A stretch of DNA of 64,000 nucleotides. It comes from Hyalella azteca. Taxonomy: Eukaryota; Arthropoda; Malacostraca; Amphipoda; Hyalellidae. Every line of letters starts with the position of its first letter. The stretch's first letter is position 1. A program made the translations under genes and the position numbers. Shown one piece after another: positions 41,620-54,319 of the stretch. Location of the stretch: the NCBI RefSeq assembly GCF_000764305.2, contig NW_025941620.1, positions 1-64,000 of the forward strand, read 5' to 3'. Under the pieces are notes generated by a model. That model worked only from the letters and a program-made list of their open reading frames with translations, ran no database searches and had not been told where the DNA came from.

Positions 41620-43492
41620 ACGCAACAATAATACAAAATGAAAACACACAATTATTGAAATTCAGAAAACGGGTCCATCCTGTCTGCGGATTCTACACCT
41701 AGCATTCAACAAGTTCATGATTAAATAATTATTGCCAGAACTTTCTTAACTTGTTTATAAGTTAGTTAATTATCGATTAATGTAAAATAAATAATTCGTA
41801 TTTATATTATATTTTATATATAATTTTAATCACGATTTGATCCACACATATCGTATGGTGAGCAGCTGCTTGTCTGAGTTAATAATTAATTGTATTATAT
41901 TGATCAAAATATGTAGATTGTATTACATCAAAGAAATATTGTAGATTGCATTATATCGATCAAAAAGTACAGTTTAAAATATACTAAATCGATCTAAAAT
42001 TACAGATTGTATGGCATTGACTAATGAAATTCATAATCCATTTGCTTTGTGAAAACCAATTTTCAAAATAATATTACTGTTGACTTGAATTTCTTGTTTT
42101 GAAATTGATTACTATATAAGAAAATGTCATGAAATTATGGCGACAGTGCAAACTCGTCAAAAAATTACAATTGAACTGTAAAAATTTTCAGAATGTTTTC
42201 ATGACATCAGTTTGTAGTGACTGTTCTGTTTGAACATTTACATTTAAATACAATATATTTATGTTAAATATATCATATATCTGCACGCAAACGATTTAGT
42301 TTGTCTTGACCGGCACAAAAATATAAATTTGCTTATTCCCATTAAATATAATGAAATTAATCATAAATTAAGCTACAATGAATTTTTCGTGAAGAAGTCA
42401 GAAATTCCCTAGGCCGGAAAATTGAAATTTGAACACTAGGAACTTGGAAAACTGAACTTTGAAAATATAATGAGATTTGAAAAAATTTATTTCGAATTTT
42501 TTTAAAAATTTGAAATAATTTTTAAAAAAATTAACGACGGAAAAGTGATTAGCAGGCCAGGCGTCCAACTTAATTGACACTGGTAAAGCGCTGCAATAAA
42601 TTAAAAGTACAATATTTATAATAATTATACAAATTATTATTTTTTTAAAACTATTTCTTCGTGTTTTTCTGGAAACGAACTATGTAATGGTTAAGTAAGT
42701 ACCATACACAGAGTTATGAATGGTTCTTCGTTTTAATGATTCCAAAAGTATAATGAATTTTTCAATCATAAAATAACCACTGAATTCATGTGCTTAGTTA
42801 AATGTTATAAATACTGTGTTTTGCAATCTACTTAAGACGCTCACGAAAGGTTTGTGTAAGGTAGCCATTAAGTTAAATTATGTACGGAAATTTTGATACA
42901 AATCCATCATTATATTTTTATAATAATATATTCACATCACATTTATTGATGCAGAACCATATATAATATTCCAGCTGTTGAAACATCTTTAACACATTGG
43001 CGTGGCTATATGTTATATAATAGGTCGTATTCCATTTTTTTACTTATTCCACCCGTTATTATAACTATTGTATTTTCAACGTGGTCCTGCTCATTTACTT
43101 CTTATGAAATAAAATATACATTCTTGGTTATTTCATCTCAAGTGAATGTTTAATTACGGAACGGAAGCTGAAGATGTCTGTTCCTTTCTATCTTGTTATT
43201 TGGTCCAAGAAAAAGTTAATTGGGCTCGGCTCGCGAAGCTGTATAAAGCCAACGTTATCATTACTAAATAAAAATCACATTTGTTATGGATCACATCGAA
43301 TAATTTCAGGGTTGATTTTTTAAAATGCTAATTTATATTTTACTATTTTTAAACACATGCTCTTTGTCAGTCCTCAAGCCAAATGAATTTAAAATGTATG
43401 ACCTCGAAGAAATCCGTTTGCCCCGTAGCAACACCAGATCATAGCGTGATACGTTAATAAAAGTTCTATTGACCGTGCACTCAGATTATTTA
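41620..43492. repeat. Tandem segmental duplication, copy B (1.87 kb)
   Basis: Direct tandem partner of copy A without the MITEs, with scattered substitutions and small indels. No gene in either copy. Confidence 0.85.
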
Positions 43493-44617
43493 TTCATGCA
43501 ATGCAGCGACATGAAATGGAGAAGTCTTCATTGTACACTTTGCTACATCGGTGTGGAGAATCAATAAGATTAGGAATTTTGTACGTCTGCATGCTAGTTA
43601 TACAGAGTGACATCTTCCTACTTATGAGTCATGTGTGTGACATTCGATTTCTAAATAATTCAGCAATCAAGTGAGAGGATAAATTACCCTTTTGAACAAT
43701 TTTACGCGTTCTTTATACCTTGACAATAAAAAATTCTGATTGCGTAACATCTCTTTAGAGAGATCTTTATATTCATAATATAGCATATCTTTATATTCAT
43801 AATTTTAAGTTGGCCTTGACTCAATTACAGGCCGCGCATCTGATAATTTCCAGCAATTGAAAAAATGTTAGGTTGTGCTCGGCACATGGATTGTATTAAT
43901 GTCAAGTGTGTGATACTTAACACATGATAGTTCAGTGCTGTTCCGAATTTGAATTTTTTATTCAATAAACGTCGATAAATTTGATCATATGTGTTCAAAT
44001 TTTGTTCCACTATCGTATTAGGTAATTTCAACCTCCCACCAAAAATAAATACAACGTTCTGACTTGATTTATCATGAAGTGAGCGAAAAATCTTCAAATT
44101 CATGAATTGGGAATTGTAATTTTCCGGACTGCTATCAGGTTGATGGCAATCTACAAGATTGAATGAAGTTACAGATTGACTAGAGTTAACCCACGCATTA
44201 TGCAATGACTGTTTTAATGCGGGAAACTAGCGACAAACGCATCAAAAACTCAATAAAAAAATGCGTGAAGACCACAGATAAATTAATGCATATCGAGACC
44301 CCACCATGGAACAAGTGAATCAAGAACCAAGCCAGGAACTGATGCATAACGGCCCAAATACGGAACTAACACATCAAGACCATAATTAGGTGTGAATGCT
44401 AAAAGACCTCATTAGTGAATTAATGCATCAAGGCTTCACTAGGGAATTAATTCATCAAGACTCCAGAATGAGATTAATGTATCGTTTAGCTGTGAATGCC
44501 AATGAGAGAAAAGTACACCAAATTCTTCAGTGAGGAAGACTCCATCACGTCGATGTGGTGAAGCTATTAAATAATCAATCCCAGCTACAGCTGCTAGAGC
44601 GTATAGCAGAAGCTTGG
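43493..44617 (-). other. Intergenic with an unrecognised 126-codon ORF
   Basis: The ORF at 44205-43825 on the minus strand is long for this base composition and includes NVVFIFGGRLKLPN and FKFGTALNYHVLSITH. I cannot match it to a family and see no splice sites that extend it. It could be chance or a transposon relic. To its right are loose repeats of AATTAATGCATCAAGxC (44270-44480). Confidence 0.2.
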
Positions 44618-44826
44618 CTGTTAGAAAAAACGGTGAAAAAACGGTCCCACTGGCGTTCTAGTGGCCGGTCGCCCCGTGAAAATAAACTGTTCCGCCGTTT
44701 TATCATATGTTTTACGGATTTCTAGTGTTAAACTAGAATAAAAACGGCGACACGGTGTTTCTTTTCACGTGCCGACCGGCCACTGAAACGCTGGTAATAC
44801 CGTTAACGGTAATTTTTCTAACAGTG
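44618..44826 (-). mobile_element. Palindromic ~210-bp MITE, copy 1
   Basis: Inverted relative to the copy at 63673-63884. The ends CTGTTAGAAAAA and TTTTTCTAACAGTG lead into long imperfect inverted arms (ACGGT..ACGGTCCCACTGGCGTTCTAGTGGCC and GGCCACTGAAACGCTGG..CCGTTAACGGT). It contains CACGTG at 44766-44771. No coding capacity. The target duplication is unclear here. Confidence 0.85.
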
Positions 44827-45221
44827 TTGGCTCAAGTCACGAATGTATGGACTGTAGAAGAACACGAATTGCTTTGGCCGATTAAGAAATATAAATCCGA
44901 CAATTATTATAAATAATTAAAATTACTTAGGATTATTAACAACAATTATTAATATTAATAACTAAAATTATTACCCCACTTCCCTTAGAAGTCAAGCCAG
45001 TCAAATTAACAGAATGGACTCGCTCAAGACTGAAAAAAACACCAAATAAGCGTTTCCAAGACTTGAAATTGAGATAAAATCGAACATTTAGTGTAACCCA
45101 CACGCTATAGTGTGAAACTATTCTTAGTTCGGCAAAAAAAAAAACAAGCAACAAAAACATTTTGTATGAACAAAAAAATCATTATTTTCATAATAACTCA
45201 CTTAATGTCAGGCAAAAATTA
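44827..45221. other. Non-coding stretch, no genes seen
   Basis: AT-rich; nothing recognised. Confidence 0.4.
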
Positions 45222-45474
45222 TAATGTAATATATGCTCTTCGATTTGCTCTCTAATGTAATATATGCCACTCGATTTGCTCTCTAATGTAATATATGCTA
45301 CTCGATTTGCTCTCTAATTTAATATATGCTACTCGATTTGCTCTCTAATTTAATATATGCTACTCAATTTGCTCTCTAATGTAATATATGCTACTCAATT
45401 TGCTCTCTAATGTAATATATGCTACTCAATTTGCTCTCTAATGTAATATATGCTACTCGATTTGCTCTCTAATC
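45222..45474. repeat. 31-bp minisatellite, eight units
   Basis: TAATGTAATATATGCTACTC plus GATTTGCTCTC repeats with an exact 31-bp period from 45222. Only a few positions vary (C/T, G/T, G/A). Confidence 0.96.
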
Positions 45475-47091
45475 AGGCTACTGAAAGTTAGATCATGGAA
45501 TCACAAGACGAAAATACCAAATGTGAATTTATCATCAAGTTAACGTAGATATTCGTGTAATATATGCATCATAATGATCATGATGATATAATACAGTGAA
45601 AATAAGATGACATATACAATTGAAAAGTACATATTAAATATAGGAACATTGTCCTTAAGTTTCTGTAGGTGATATCTACTGTTGCATCAAAATAATATTA
45701 TACACAGAAAACAAATTTATTCAGATAGAATTCTAGAGAAATAAAGGAATTTTTTCTTCAAAAATTGCTTGAGTGATGTCCACTAATGTACGAAAAATAT
45801 ATTGCACACAAAAAGAAATTATTATGAAACATCGGTAGATGTTGCTGTGGGGAACCCTCCAATATATACTGAATACGACAGCTAGACTGGACATTGAGCT
45901 GGTAAACGATTAATAATATGAATCATGGAAATCAATAGAGTTTAAGTTAACCTTCAAATTAAGATACATTAGCAAAACAGTCAATTATTTACGTAAAATT
46001 TTTGCTATTTATTTGTGTAAAATTTACGTAAAACGTAAATTTTACGTATTTATTTGTTTATTTTACATAAAATTTATTTACGTTAAACAGTCAATAATAT
46101 CTGATCTGCTAACCCCCTGATTTATATATTACGACGTACTACAAGAAAATAACTACGTATAAGAGCATCTGTAATCCAATAACCTATGTACCACACTGCT
46201 TAATGAAGTACAAGTTACGTTGTTAACTGCCACTTTGAGCAGATGTGACACGTGTATTCTGAATTAATTAGCAAACTAATTATCATTGTTACCATGAATC
46301 AAATCAATGGATACTGGTACAAGCCAGAGAGGTGACTAATCAGCAACAGGTAATGAGGATGCCCGAGTTCCAGGCTGCTTATTGACTGATTATCTAACAC
46401 TTGTATTCTATTCACTTGAGCTTGACCAGTTGGCTCTGGTATAATGGTCGTCAGAAACTGATGTTTCATTTCATGAACACATCACCGCGATGATGCTAGA
46501 AGTTCACTAAGCAATTATGGCATGAAACTTACGGCGAAAATTTCACTTTAAAAATATAGGTCGACGTTAGGTGGATATAATTAAATAATATGTTAAATAC
46601 TTTGATCGTTCAAAGCTGTTTGGTACAACCATAATATTATGACTATATGGCGTAAAATCAGCGTGTAATTTTTCTAATCTTTGACTATTCTTTAACTGTC
46701 TTCTTTACGCTCGTCTTTTCATTCTTTCAACGATATAAATGTCACAGCTTTATAGCAATCTCGGTGCAAAACTTCGTGTAAATCTGAATCAATATTTTCT
46801 AAAGCAAAACTCACATACAGTACATGCAAATCAAACAGTTCACTTTGAATGAATAATCCTGATAATTATACATGGAAATATCCTTATAATTATTGTCTGA
46901 ACAATATTATATAAATAAACAGTATCTATATTCATGCACGAGGTTTATAACGGAATACTATTACATTGCAATTGATATATAGGAAATTTTTCACATAGGT
47001 TATGTCCACTAGAGCTCGAGTTGACCGTGGCTCTTAACAGCAGGTGTGTTCAACACCTGCTCCGTGGTACAGGTGTTCAAACGTCGATCTA
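45475..47091. other. Non-coding stretch with small palindromes
   Basis: An AT-rich palindromic patch of TTTACGTAAAACGTAAA type is at about 46020-46050. GCAGGTGTGTTCAACACCTGC (about 47040-47060) is an inverted pair of CAGGTG/CACCTG E-boxes. No gene. Confidence 0.45.
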
Positions 47092-47207
47092 ACTTGAAAC
47101 TTTACCTTACCTTCCTCCCGAGTTCACTAAGTCAATAATTCCGACGGATTCAACTTGATACTTTACCTTACCTTCCTCCCGAGTTCACTAAGTCAATAAT
47201 TCCGACG
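47092..47207. repeat. 61-bp duplication
   Basis: CTTTACCTTACCTTCCTCCC, GAGTTCACTAAGTCAATAAT and TCCGACG appear twice, 61 bp apart, almost identical. Confidence 0.9.
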
Positions 47208-47880
47208 TAGTTACACTTTCCTATTCACAAGTTTTGTTACCAAGAGCGATGACCATTGATTTTTAAACTAATTATTTTTTAACGAGGTAATTTTGGATGC
47301 GAAACTAAACTATTGAGTTGAATACTTAAAAACCATGATTGGGTAGAATACTGTGTAATATGCATACGTTCAGAATACATATTCATAGACAGTATATTTG
47401 CATAAGGCATATTCATTTATTGTGCTCACAAATACTGCACGAATTTATTACTCATAGAATGTATGCAATATTCCACACAAACTAACGGCAGAGGCGGGTT
47501 CAATGAATATTATGCATGCTTGAGATTTATTCAATGTTTGTTTGCTTCCTTTTTGACGTCTTTTGTTGCTATGGGCGTAGTAAAGCAAACAAAACCGAGC
47601 TATCTGCATTCCACTGTTATCCAGCATTGAGAATATGCTGAGTCAAATTGAATTAAAATATGATAAGTCAAGTTGAATTCATTTCATAAGTAAACTTTAA
47701 TTCAATAACAGATTTCCGTTATTTATTATTATTGTTATTCAGAGAAGCAACTCAATTAATTAAAGGAAAGCCCGAAATCCAAGACTAAGTTGAAAGATCC
47801 AAGATTTAATCTAAGATTAAAATGCACTCAGATCCCAGGCTGGATTTTAATCGAATGTATTGCTATGATTAGAATTTAGT
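47208..47880. other. Non-coding stretch, no genes seen
   Basis: Nothing recognised. Confidence 0.4.
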
Positions 47881-48115
47881 TTTAACCGAGCTTGAAACTA
47901 GACCTTTTACCATGCATGTGACGACTTTTCAGACTGGGCTTGAGACTGGGCTCAAGACTAGACTTGTAATATGCATGTGACTGCGCTTCTGACTTGGCTT
48001 AAGACTGGGCTTGAGACTACACCTGTGACTATGTAAGTGATGCTCTTCAGATTGGGCTTGAGACTAGGCCCATGACTATACATGCAACTGTCATTCAAAC
48101 AAGGCTAGAGACTGG
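47881..48115. repeat. Degenerate ~60-bp repeat (GACTGGGCTTGAGACT)
   Basis: About four units with GGGCTTGAGACTxGGC and GTGACTATGCATGTGACT motifs. Confidence 0.7.
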
Positions 48116-50074
48116 TGCTTTATTTCTTTTTACACTCTGACAACCACAGCACTGACCTAACCATAAAAAGTGACACAACGCTGTCCTTAAATCGCTAGTT
48201 TAACTAAAGTCACTTTCTGTTAGCTTTAAAACACTGATGAACACATCGAAACAGTTATGTGAACATCATTTAATTTGTATTCAATTAAGCATTTTTCAAT
48301 TATTTTAATTTAATTTAATTTTTCATTTAATTTTAACAAATTTTTGAATGATTTCATAGGTCTGTTTAGTCTGTTAATCCTTGCATGAATGCGCAGTAAG
48401 GTTGATTGTGCAACTGATTTATTAAGATGTTTGATATAACTATATTTATATATGTTAATTCATGTAGAGTCATTCAAAATTCTCGTTACGTGATTTTATA
48501 GCATAAAAATTCGGATGAAAATCTTACATTTTTTAGTATTCCATCTCATAACTATTTATAAAGACATCTCTCTATATCGAAAAATATCAATGGTAAAGTA
48601 CCAATGATGAATTATCAATGGCAAAGTTGTGAGAAATTCCTCATTTCCCACCGTCAATTTGTGTATATGCTAGGGTTTAGTTACGGGATCTATTTTTGGC
48701 TTGGAATTGCTTAGAATTCCGCTTCTCTAACTTCATCTGAAGAAAAAGTATTTAGTCGAGATCAGGGGTTTGGCCGCGGGTCTAAGGAGTCTTCATCATC
48801 ATTAGTTATCAATTGCATCAAAATGATATTTGCCGACAGTGCCTGTCCAAAGTTATACCGCCATCAAGCAGTGTTCAAAGTCTGTTCAAATTGATTATTC
48901 ATAATTCAAAACCTTAACCGCTGTTTTTGAACCGGTGAACAAGTAACTTCAACCGAAGTTCAAGTATTTCTACCATCTTGCTATGATCCCTGTTTCTCTA
49001 TCCCTTGGTTTGTATGAATGTCGTGTGAATTTCGTTTTGTTTATTTATTTTTGCTCTATTAAATTCAATCCGCTATTTTCCTGTATTATTCGACCTTCAA
49101 AAAGTGATCACCACACTGGGCATTTAAACCTCAGGTTTGTTTTTTTCTGTACAAATAAATTCACATTTTTTATGATTTATTTTTGGCTATAATTTGCTAC
49201 CTCGTAATTTTCGCAAGATTTATAATTCGAATTCATTTCTTTACAGTATACCTTAATCCGATCCCGAGACTGGCTGGCCTTAATTTTTTTGTACGTCACG
49301 CATTCGTCACCACTTTCTTTCATCGAGTGACCAACCAGCCATCTTCACCTTCACGTTCCCATATACTGAAGATTACACTTTTGGATTCGGTGCTCATTGA
49401 CTGAATATTTTCGCCATTATTATGAAGACGAATCATTCGAACTCAAAGTCAAGATTTTGTTTGATAAATTAAAGTAAAAGCTTCCTTGATTATTTCTTTA
49501 CTTTGACACCCTTTCGATTGTGTGAATACCTCACAAAGTATTCACGAAAAATTGATCAAAAAATCATTTATTTTTTAATTACTTCATTCAAGATTCCTTT
49601 GACAGTAAGAAAGAGGCGGCTGAATGAAAGGTCTGAATCAAACAATGGATTATAAGACTACTAAAGCAATTTTGTAGTTAATGAGAAGTATGTGAACTGC
49701 TTGATACTTATATTGTCGAGAAACTACTTCATAAAAGATTAATATTTGCTATCGCCAAAACAAGAATTATCTATAGGCTACTGAAATATTTGGAGAAATC
49801 GACACATTTAGCCTGTAATTTTATTAGGCCTCTCCAATTCAAACGTTTTATGTTAATTTTTCTAAGATCTGTTTCTTTGTGCTAGATAATTGCTATTGAA
49901 ATTTCGTTAATGATTTGGTGTTCGCAATGAGATACTTAAATGTTTGTTTTCAGTTCCGTAGAGTTGAACAACAGCAACATCCTGCTGAAGAAAACGAGCA
50001 GTCATAGTTAGAAAACGAATCGTCGCTCGACGGCAACAAATGAAGCCTCGGTCAGTATAGTAGAAAATATAGCA
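48116..50074. other. Non-coding stretch, no genes seen
   Basis: ORFs at 48983-49192 and 49183-49404 are hydrophobic by T-richness and look like chance. Confidence 0.4.
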
Positions 50075-50268
50075 TATAGATATCAGCGTTAATTAGTCCG
50101 ATCTAACGGTCACTGAACCTGAACATAATTGAAATTTTACAGCATTTTTGGATCTCGAACACACAACTCGGCCTTTACGCCGATTTGACCAAAAATGCTG
50201 CAGGTAGCTGGGATCGAACCCATACTTTACGGCACCAACCTTGGTACTCTGAACTGTTACTCAAGAGT
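50075..50268 (-). mobile_element. tRNA-derived SINE, diverged copy
   Basis: On the minus strand the head AGTTCAGAGTACCAAGGTTG is followed by B box GGGTTCGATCCCAGCT. The body is rearranged, with an inverted ACAGCATTTTTGG and CCAAAAATGCTG pair. It is the most diverged copy in the window. Confidence 0.65.
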
Positions 50269-51629
50269 AATGGCCTTTACGTAACCATTTTCAATGTGAG
50301 GCCATTTCGAGTAATTTTAGTCTCTGAGAAATATTGTTAACTTTGAAGTTGACATTTGCAGCCGTCAGTCGATTCATACGGCAATTTTTTCGTTCCTTGC
50401 TTTTACGAGGTCTTTTGTACATATTGAATGCCTAATTCGATGCGCTGAATATTTTTACGACAAAAACGTGAATTTCTTTGTTAAAAAATTCATGAAAACT
50501 TCTTTGAATTTCCTTACAGAATTAATCAATAAAATTTCCGAAATTGAACATGATACAGAATCAACAATATAATATCCCAATTATTTTTTGACGCCTGATT
50601 TTGTTTTTCATAATTTGTTGAAGATTTTGGTAAGCAAATATTTCAAACTTATTTCTCACATAATACTAAAGAATGGGTAGTATTTGTAGAACGAAGGGAA
50701 AAATAAAATGCATTTTAGAATTAATTGTATAACATTTTCAAACACTCTGTCAATACAAATAATGAGAAAAACTTTCAAATAATGTACCATAGAGCAAGAA
50801 AAAAATTTACTAAGAACTGGCAAATAATGTAGAACAAAATTTCAAATCGCTTTAAAACAGAAAATTAAATTTCTGTAATTATTTAGGCAAATTTAACCTT
50901 TGTCAAAACGATCGGATTATAAAACAATGAAATGATTTATAGAGTAACATCTGAGATAAAAATTGTACCATAAAGCAATGATAGGAGTTTTATATGTAGA
51001 AAAAAGTGCCATAGGAGTTAAAATTCGAAAAAATTATGTGTAAATTCATACCAGACATGTATTTATTTATAGCACTTTCGGGTTTGAGTTTATAAAGTTA
51101 TTATTCCTCATAAACACTTTATTCATGTAGTTAATTTTGAGTCTAGTTCAAAATATTATAATGTGCTCCTAAATGCTTGTCTGGAACGATTATAAACTTG
51201 CAAAAGTATTTAATAAATGGATTTACTAGTATAATTCGTGAAAGATTTAAATACTGCGCAACTAGTCGTGGAGAAAATACACGCTTTACGATTTTCGCGA
51301 TAAATTTTCATTTAAGTGTACGAGTTGGAAAGCTTAGTTAATTAAATACGAATGTTGGAAAATTCATACAAGAAGGCAAAACGGTCAAAATTGTACAGAA
51401 AGAGGCGAAGAAGAAAATGTGTACTCAACATAAACCTTAAGTTATGAACATCTACAATTATACAAAACATATTAATACTTAGAATGTTCTACGCCAGATG
51501 ACGGCTAAATAATCTTAACATTATATACGAACTTATAAAGATGTAATAAATATAATGAAGCTAACAGAACTTAAAGCATTCGTGCGACTCAAACTGCTGC
51601 AGATCATATGTTCCAACAGGAACGAAAAC
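50269..51629. other. Non-coding stretch, no genes seen
   Basis: AT-rich intergenic DNA downstream of vrille. Confidence 0.4.
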
Positions 51630-51838
51630 GTTACTAGTTAGGATTTAAAACCTTACTAGTGCGGAACGAGAACTTCACTAGTATGGAACGAGAACCCAAC
51701 TAGTGAGGAGCGAGAACCCAACTAGTGAGAAACGTGAACTCAACAAGTTAGAAATACGAATTCAACTAGTTCTGAACCAGAACATAACTTGTTAGGAGCG
51801 TGAACACAACTAGTTAGAAATGAGAACCTCATAAGTTC
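51630..51838. repeat. ~24-bp minisatellite (ACTAGTxxGGAACGAGAAC)
   Basis: About nine units of CAACTAGTGAGGAACGAGAACC, several containing the palindrome ACTAGT. Confidence 0.9.
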
Positions 51839-52016
51839 CACACTTGATTTAAATATTGAACACACTGTGCAAAATAAGAATATTTTAAAAGTGTTCAATC
51901 ATCACAAATGTTGTTAAAATTTTACGTGGAAAGCTACTGAATGAAAACTCGAATCTCTAATTGGTACAGAATCAATTGAAGAAAATACATAGTAATCTGA
52001 ACTCGTTTTCATATTG

Positions 52017-52022
52017 TTTATT
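52017..52022 (-). terminator. Candidate vrille polyadenylation signal
   Basis: AATAAA on the minus strand about 203 bases after the vrille stop codon. It is the first such hexamer I found downstream. Confidence 0.5.
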
Positions 52023-52224
52023 GGACCAATTTCCTGATGTTTAAAACCAATTTATATTCCGGACAGACAAAGTAAACAACAGTTGTCGCACATTCAATGC
52101 AGAAATGCACAAAAATGCTAACCTCCATTTGAACTTTACGATGATTCATGATTCCCCATTATAAATTAGGTGAGCAGCATCATCATGACCACACATGATA
52201 ATTAGAGCATTGGACGTTTCCTAA

Positions 52225-53697
52225 CTACCGGCGAGGGGGTGAATCCCGTCGCCGATGGGTGTCGACATTGCGACTGAGGATGGACTTGAGGGATCGCACT
52301 TCTGTGGCCAACCTCTGGACTTCAACTCGCAGCTGCTGTTCGCTGTCGCAGTCCATATCCTCTGTGGAGCCTCTGTTGGATGAGGGATAACTGGGTCGAC
52401 CCGAGAGCGGCGGTGACGAAGCAATACTGATACCAGAATCACGGTCATCTGAAGAACCTGGAGACTCTTCTCCTATCTCCCGCGAAATTGGTTCACTTTT
52501 AATGGGGTACAGAAGGTGAGTTGCAGGCGGAGATGTGGACGATCGAGGAAGGGAACTCTGGGCGCTCATCATCAGATGAGACGTTGAGTTCTGGTAGAGA
52601 TGAGGTGATGTGGCCGGCATCTGATCATGTTGATGTGGTGACATCGATAAAGGCCTTCCAATTGGGAACGAGTTGCTGGACATGGAATGCGTGTTGTGTT
52701 GTTGATTCTTGTGTCGAAGTTTGTGAGGTAGACTTGACCCAGCAAAATCAAGGGAACGATTCTGCTCGTAGCAGAAATTCAGTGAATTCGGCGACCGAGT
52801 CGTTCTCGATGAGAGGTTTAGCGCTGTTGATTCGTACATGTGGAGGGATTCGGAGGGATACGCGTTCAAGGATTGTGAAGGTTGAGAAGACTGCATGGGT
52901 AGGTCTCTTGGATAATAATCCGGACTGTGAGATCGTGCATTGCTATGCGGAGGTGATGACAAGGATTGGTCCATGTGATGGTGCTGGTTGTACTGAGGTA
53001 CAGCAAACTGGTGATCATCAGAATGGTTGGATTGAGATTGAGGTGCTGGTGAAGTCGATGGAAGGGAAGATGGTGACAGAAGCGAAGTTGGTGAGCCCAC
53101 AGACAGGATAGAAATATTTGATCTTCTCGTTAATGACAAGATTTGCTCGGCTTGGGGCATGGTGGCCAAAACCTGTTCTTCGTTTACCAAGCCCTCTCCC
53201 TTAACATGGAATTTGTTTTCGAGAGCGTTAAGTTGCGCTCTCAAAATGTGATTCTCTTTCGAGAGTTCAATGACCCTTTGCTCCAAGATCATGTCATTAA
53301 AGCGCCTCTTTTCGCGTGACCGTTTAGCAGCTTCATTGTTTCTTCGCCGACGATCCCAGTAAGATTCATCCTTCTTGTTATCAGGTATAAACTCTCTTTG
53401 TTTTCTCTGGGCGAAAATCGAATCTTTTAGCATTGGTGCGGCAGCGCCAATCATTCCGCCGGCACCCAAACCGGACGGAGTGGATCCGAGATTTGCACCC
53501 TGTGAAGAACCACTTCTTCCTCGTGCCGAGTGGCTTCGTTCCATCATGGGGGAGGATTGTGGTGGATAAGGCTGTACTAGGGACTGTGGTAGGAGACTAG
53601 GACCACATGATGATGTGGTGCAGGAATAGTTGAGGCCTTGCTGCGTTAGTGGCAGCAGCGCGGGGTACGGATAATTCTTCACGGTTTCAGCAACCAT
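52225..53697 (-). CDS. vri: Vrille-type bZIP transcription factor (NFIL3/E4BP4 family)
   Basis: Vrille is a nuclear repressor that binds D-box/VP-box sites (TTAYRTAA). In insects it closes the second loop of the circadian clock and also acts in development. The 490-residue ORF is intact. KQREFIPDNKKDESYWDRRR (about 99-118) opens the domain. The basic region RRRRNNEAAKRSREKRR (116-132) follows, then FNDMILEQRV and a zipper with Leu at 138, 145, 152 and 159. Next comes FHVKGEGLVNEEQVLATMP, the conserved stretch after the zipper. The middle is rich in Ser, Pro, His and Gln. Near the C-terminus are IKSE (a SUMO consensus), SSDDRDSGISIASSPP and a short helical segment LRVEVQRLATEVRSLKSIL. The start is the first ATG, 20 bases after an acceptor (TTTTGCAG, 53718), so a 5' untranslated exon lies upstream. 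The bZIP is not split by an intron. Confidence 0.97.
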   Translation of the reverse strand: MVAETVKNYPYPALLPLTQQGLNYSCTTSSCGPSLLPQSLVQPYPPQSSPMMERSHSARGRSGSSQGANLGSTPSGLGAGGMIGAAAPMLKDSIFAQRKQREFIPDNKKDESYWDRRRRNNEAAKRSREKRRFNDMILEQRVIELSKENHILRAQLNALENKFHVKGEGLVNEEQVLATMPQAEQILSLTRRSNISILSVGSPTSLLSPSSLPSTSPAPQSQSNHSDDHQFAVPQYNQHHHMDQSLSSPPHSNARSHSPDYYPRDLPMQSSQPSQSLNAYPSESLHMYESTALNLSSRTTRSPNSLNFCYEQNRSLDFAGSSLPHKLRHKNQQHNTHSMSSNSFPIGRPLSMSPHQHDQMPATSPHLYQNSTSHLMMSAQSSLPRSSTSPPATHLLYPIKSEPISREIGEESPGSSDDRDSGISIASSPPLSGRPSYPSSNRGSTEDMDCDSEQQLRVEVQRLATEVRSLKSILSRNVDTHRRRDSPPRR

Positions 53698-53717
53698 GAT
53701 TTCACGCTGAAGAACGT

Positions 53718-54300
53718 CTGCAAAAGAAGAAAGAAAAACATTAGCGTCAGTTATTTTATTTCCATTTGATATTTGTGTATTCTAGTCATAAAAAAGATTA
53801 ATGCCATCTCCAGTTCTCTGTCATGATATAATAAACTTGGTATGTCGCAAAGAACCCCGCCTGGAAAGAAGAAACACCTCGAGAATAATAAATAATGTTA
53901 GGAAATAATTCGAGGTTTTCGCCGTATTTCCTTAACAAAGAAAAGTTTAGTAAACGAATTACTAGAACATACCATAAATATTTCAAAATTAAAGAGCATT
54001 ACATGAAAGTTCTCTGGGAAGCGTTGTCTAAATAACGATGAGCTACCGGAAGCGGTCCGTTAATACCGGAACTGCGGCAGCCAAAAGTGAAGTTGTTATT
54101 GGAAGTATCGAAGCGAGACTTACAAGCGTTATGTAATTCTTGCTCTATGATATTTATTTACTAGCTAGTGACTTGTATGTTGCTAGGAAACCAAATCTAG
54201 AAGTAAATCATAATGAAATAAAATAACGTGTATATAGTAGCATTTTAACCGAGGAAGCGGGCAGCGTTTTAATAAATTTACATTTAAATTCAGTGATGCA
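53718..54300 (-). other. vrille intron 5' of the coding exon
   Basis: The acceptor at 53718-53721 defines the intron end. TTATGTAA at 54129-54136 is a perfect D-box/VP-box, the site bound by VRI and PDP1. It may mark autoregulation, though one 8-mer is weak evidence. The upstream exon was not located. Confidence 0.45.
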
Positions 54301-54319
54301 AAAATTAACGACAATAATT

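Noticed and set aside
52521..53111. 196-codon plus-strand ORF
   Set aside because: It is antisense to vrille and open because of codon bias in the real gene.
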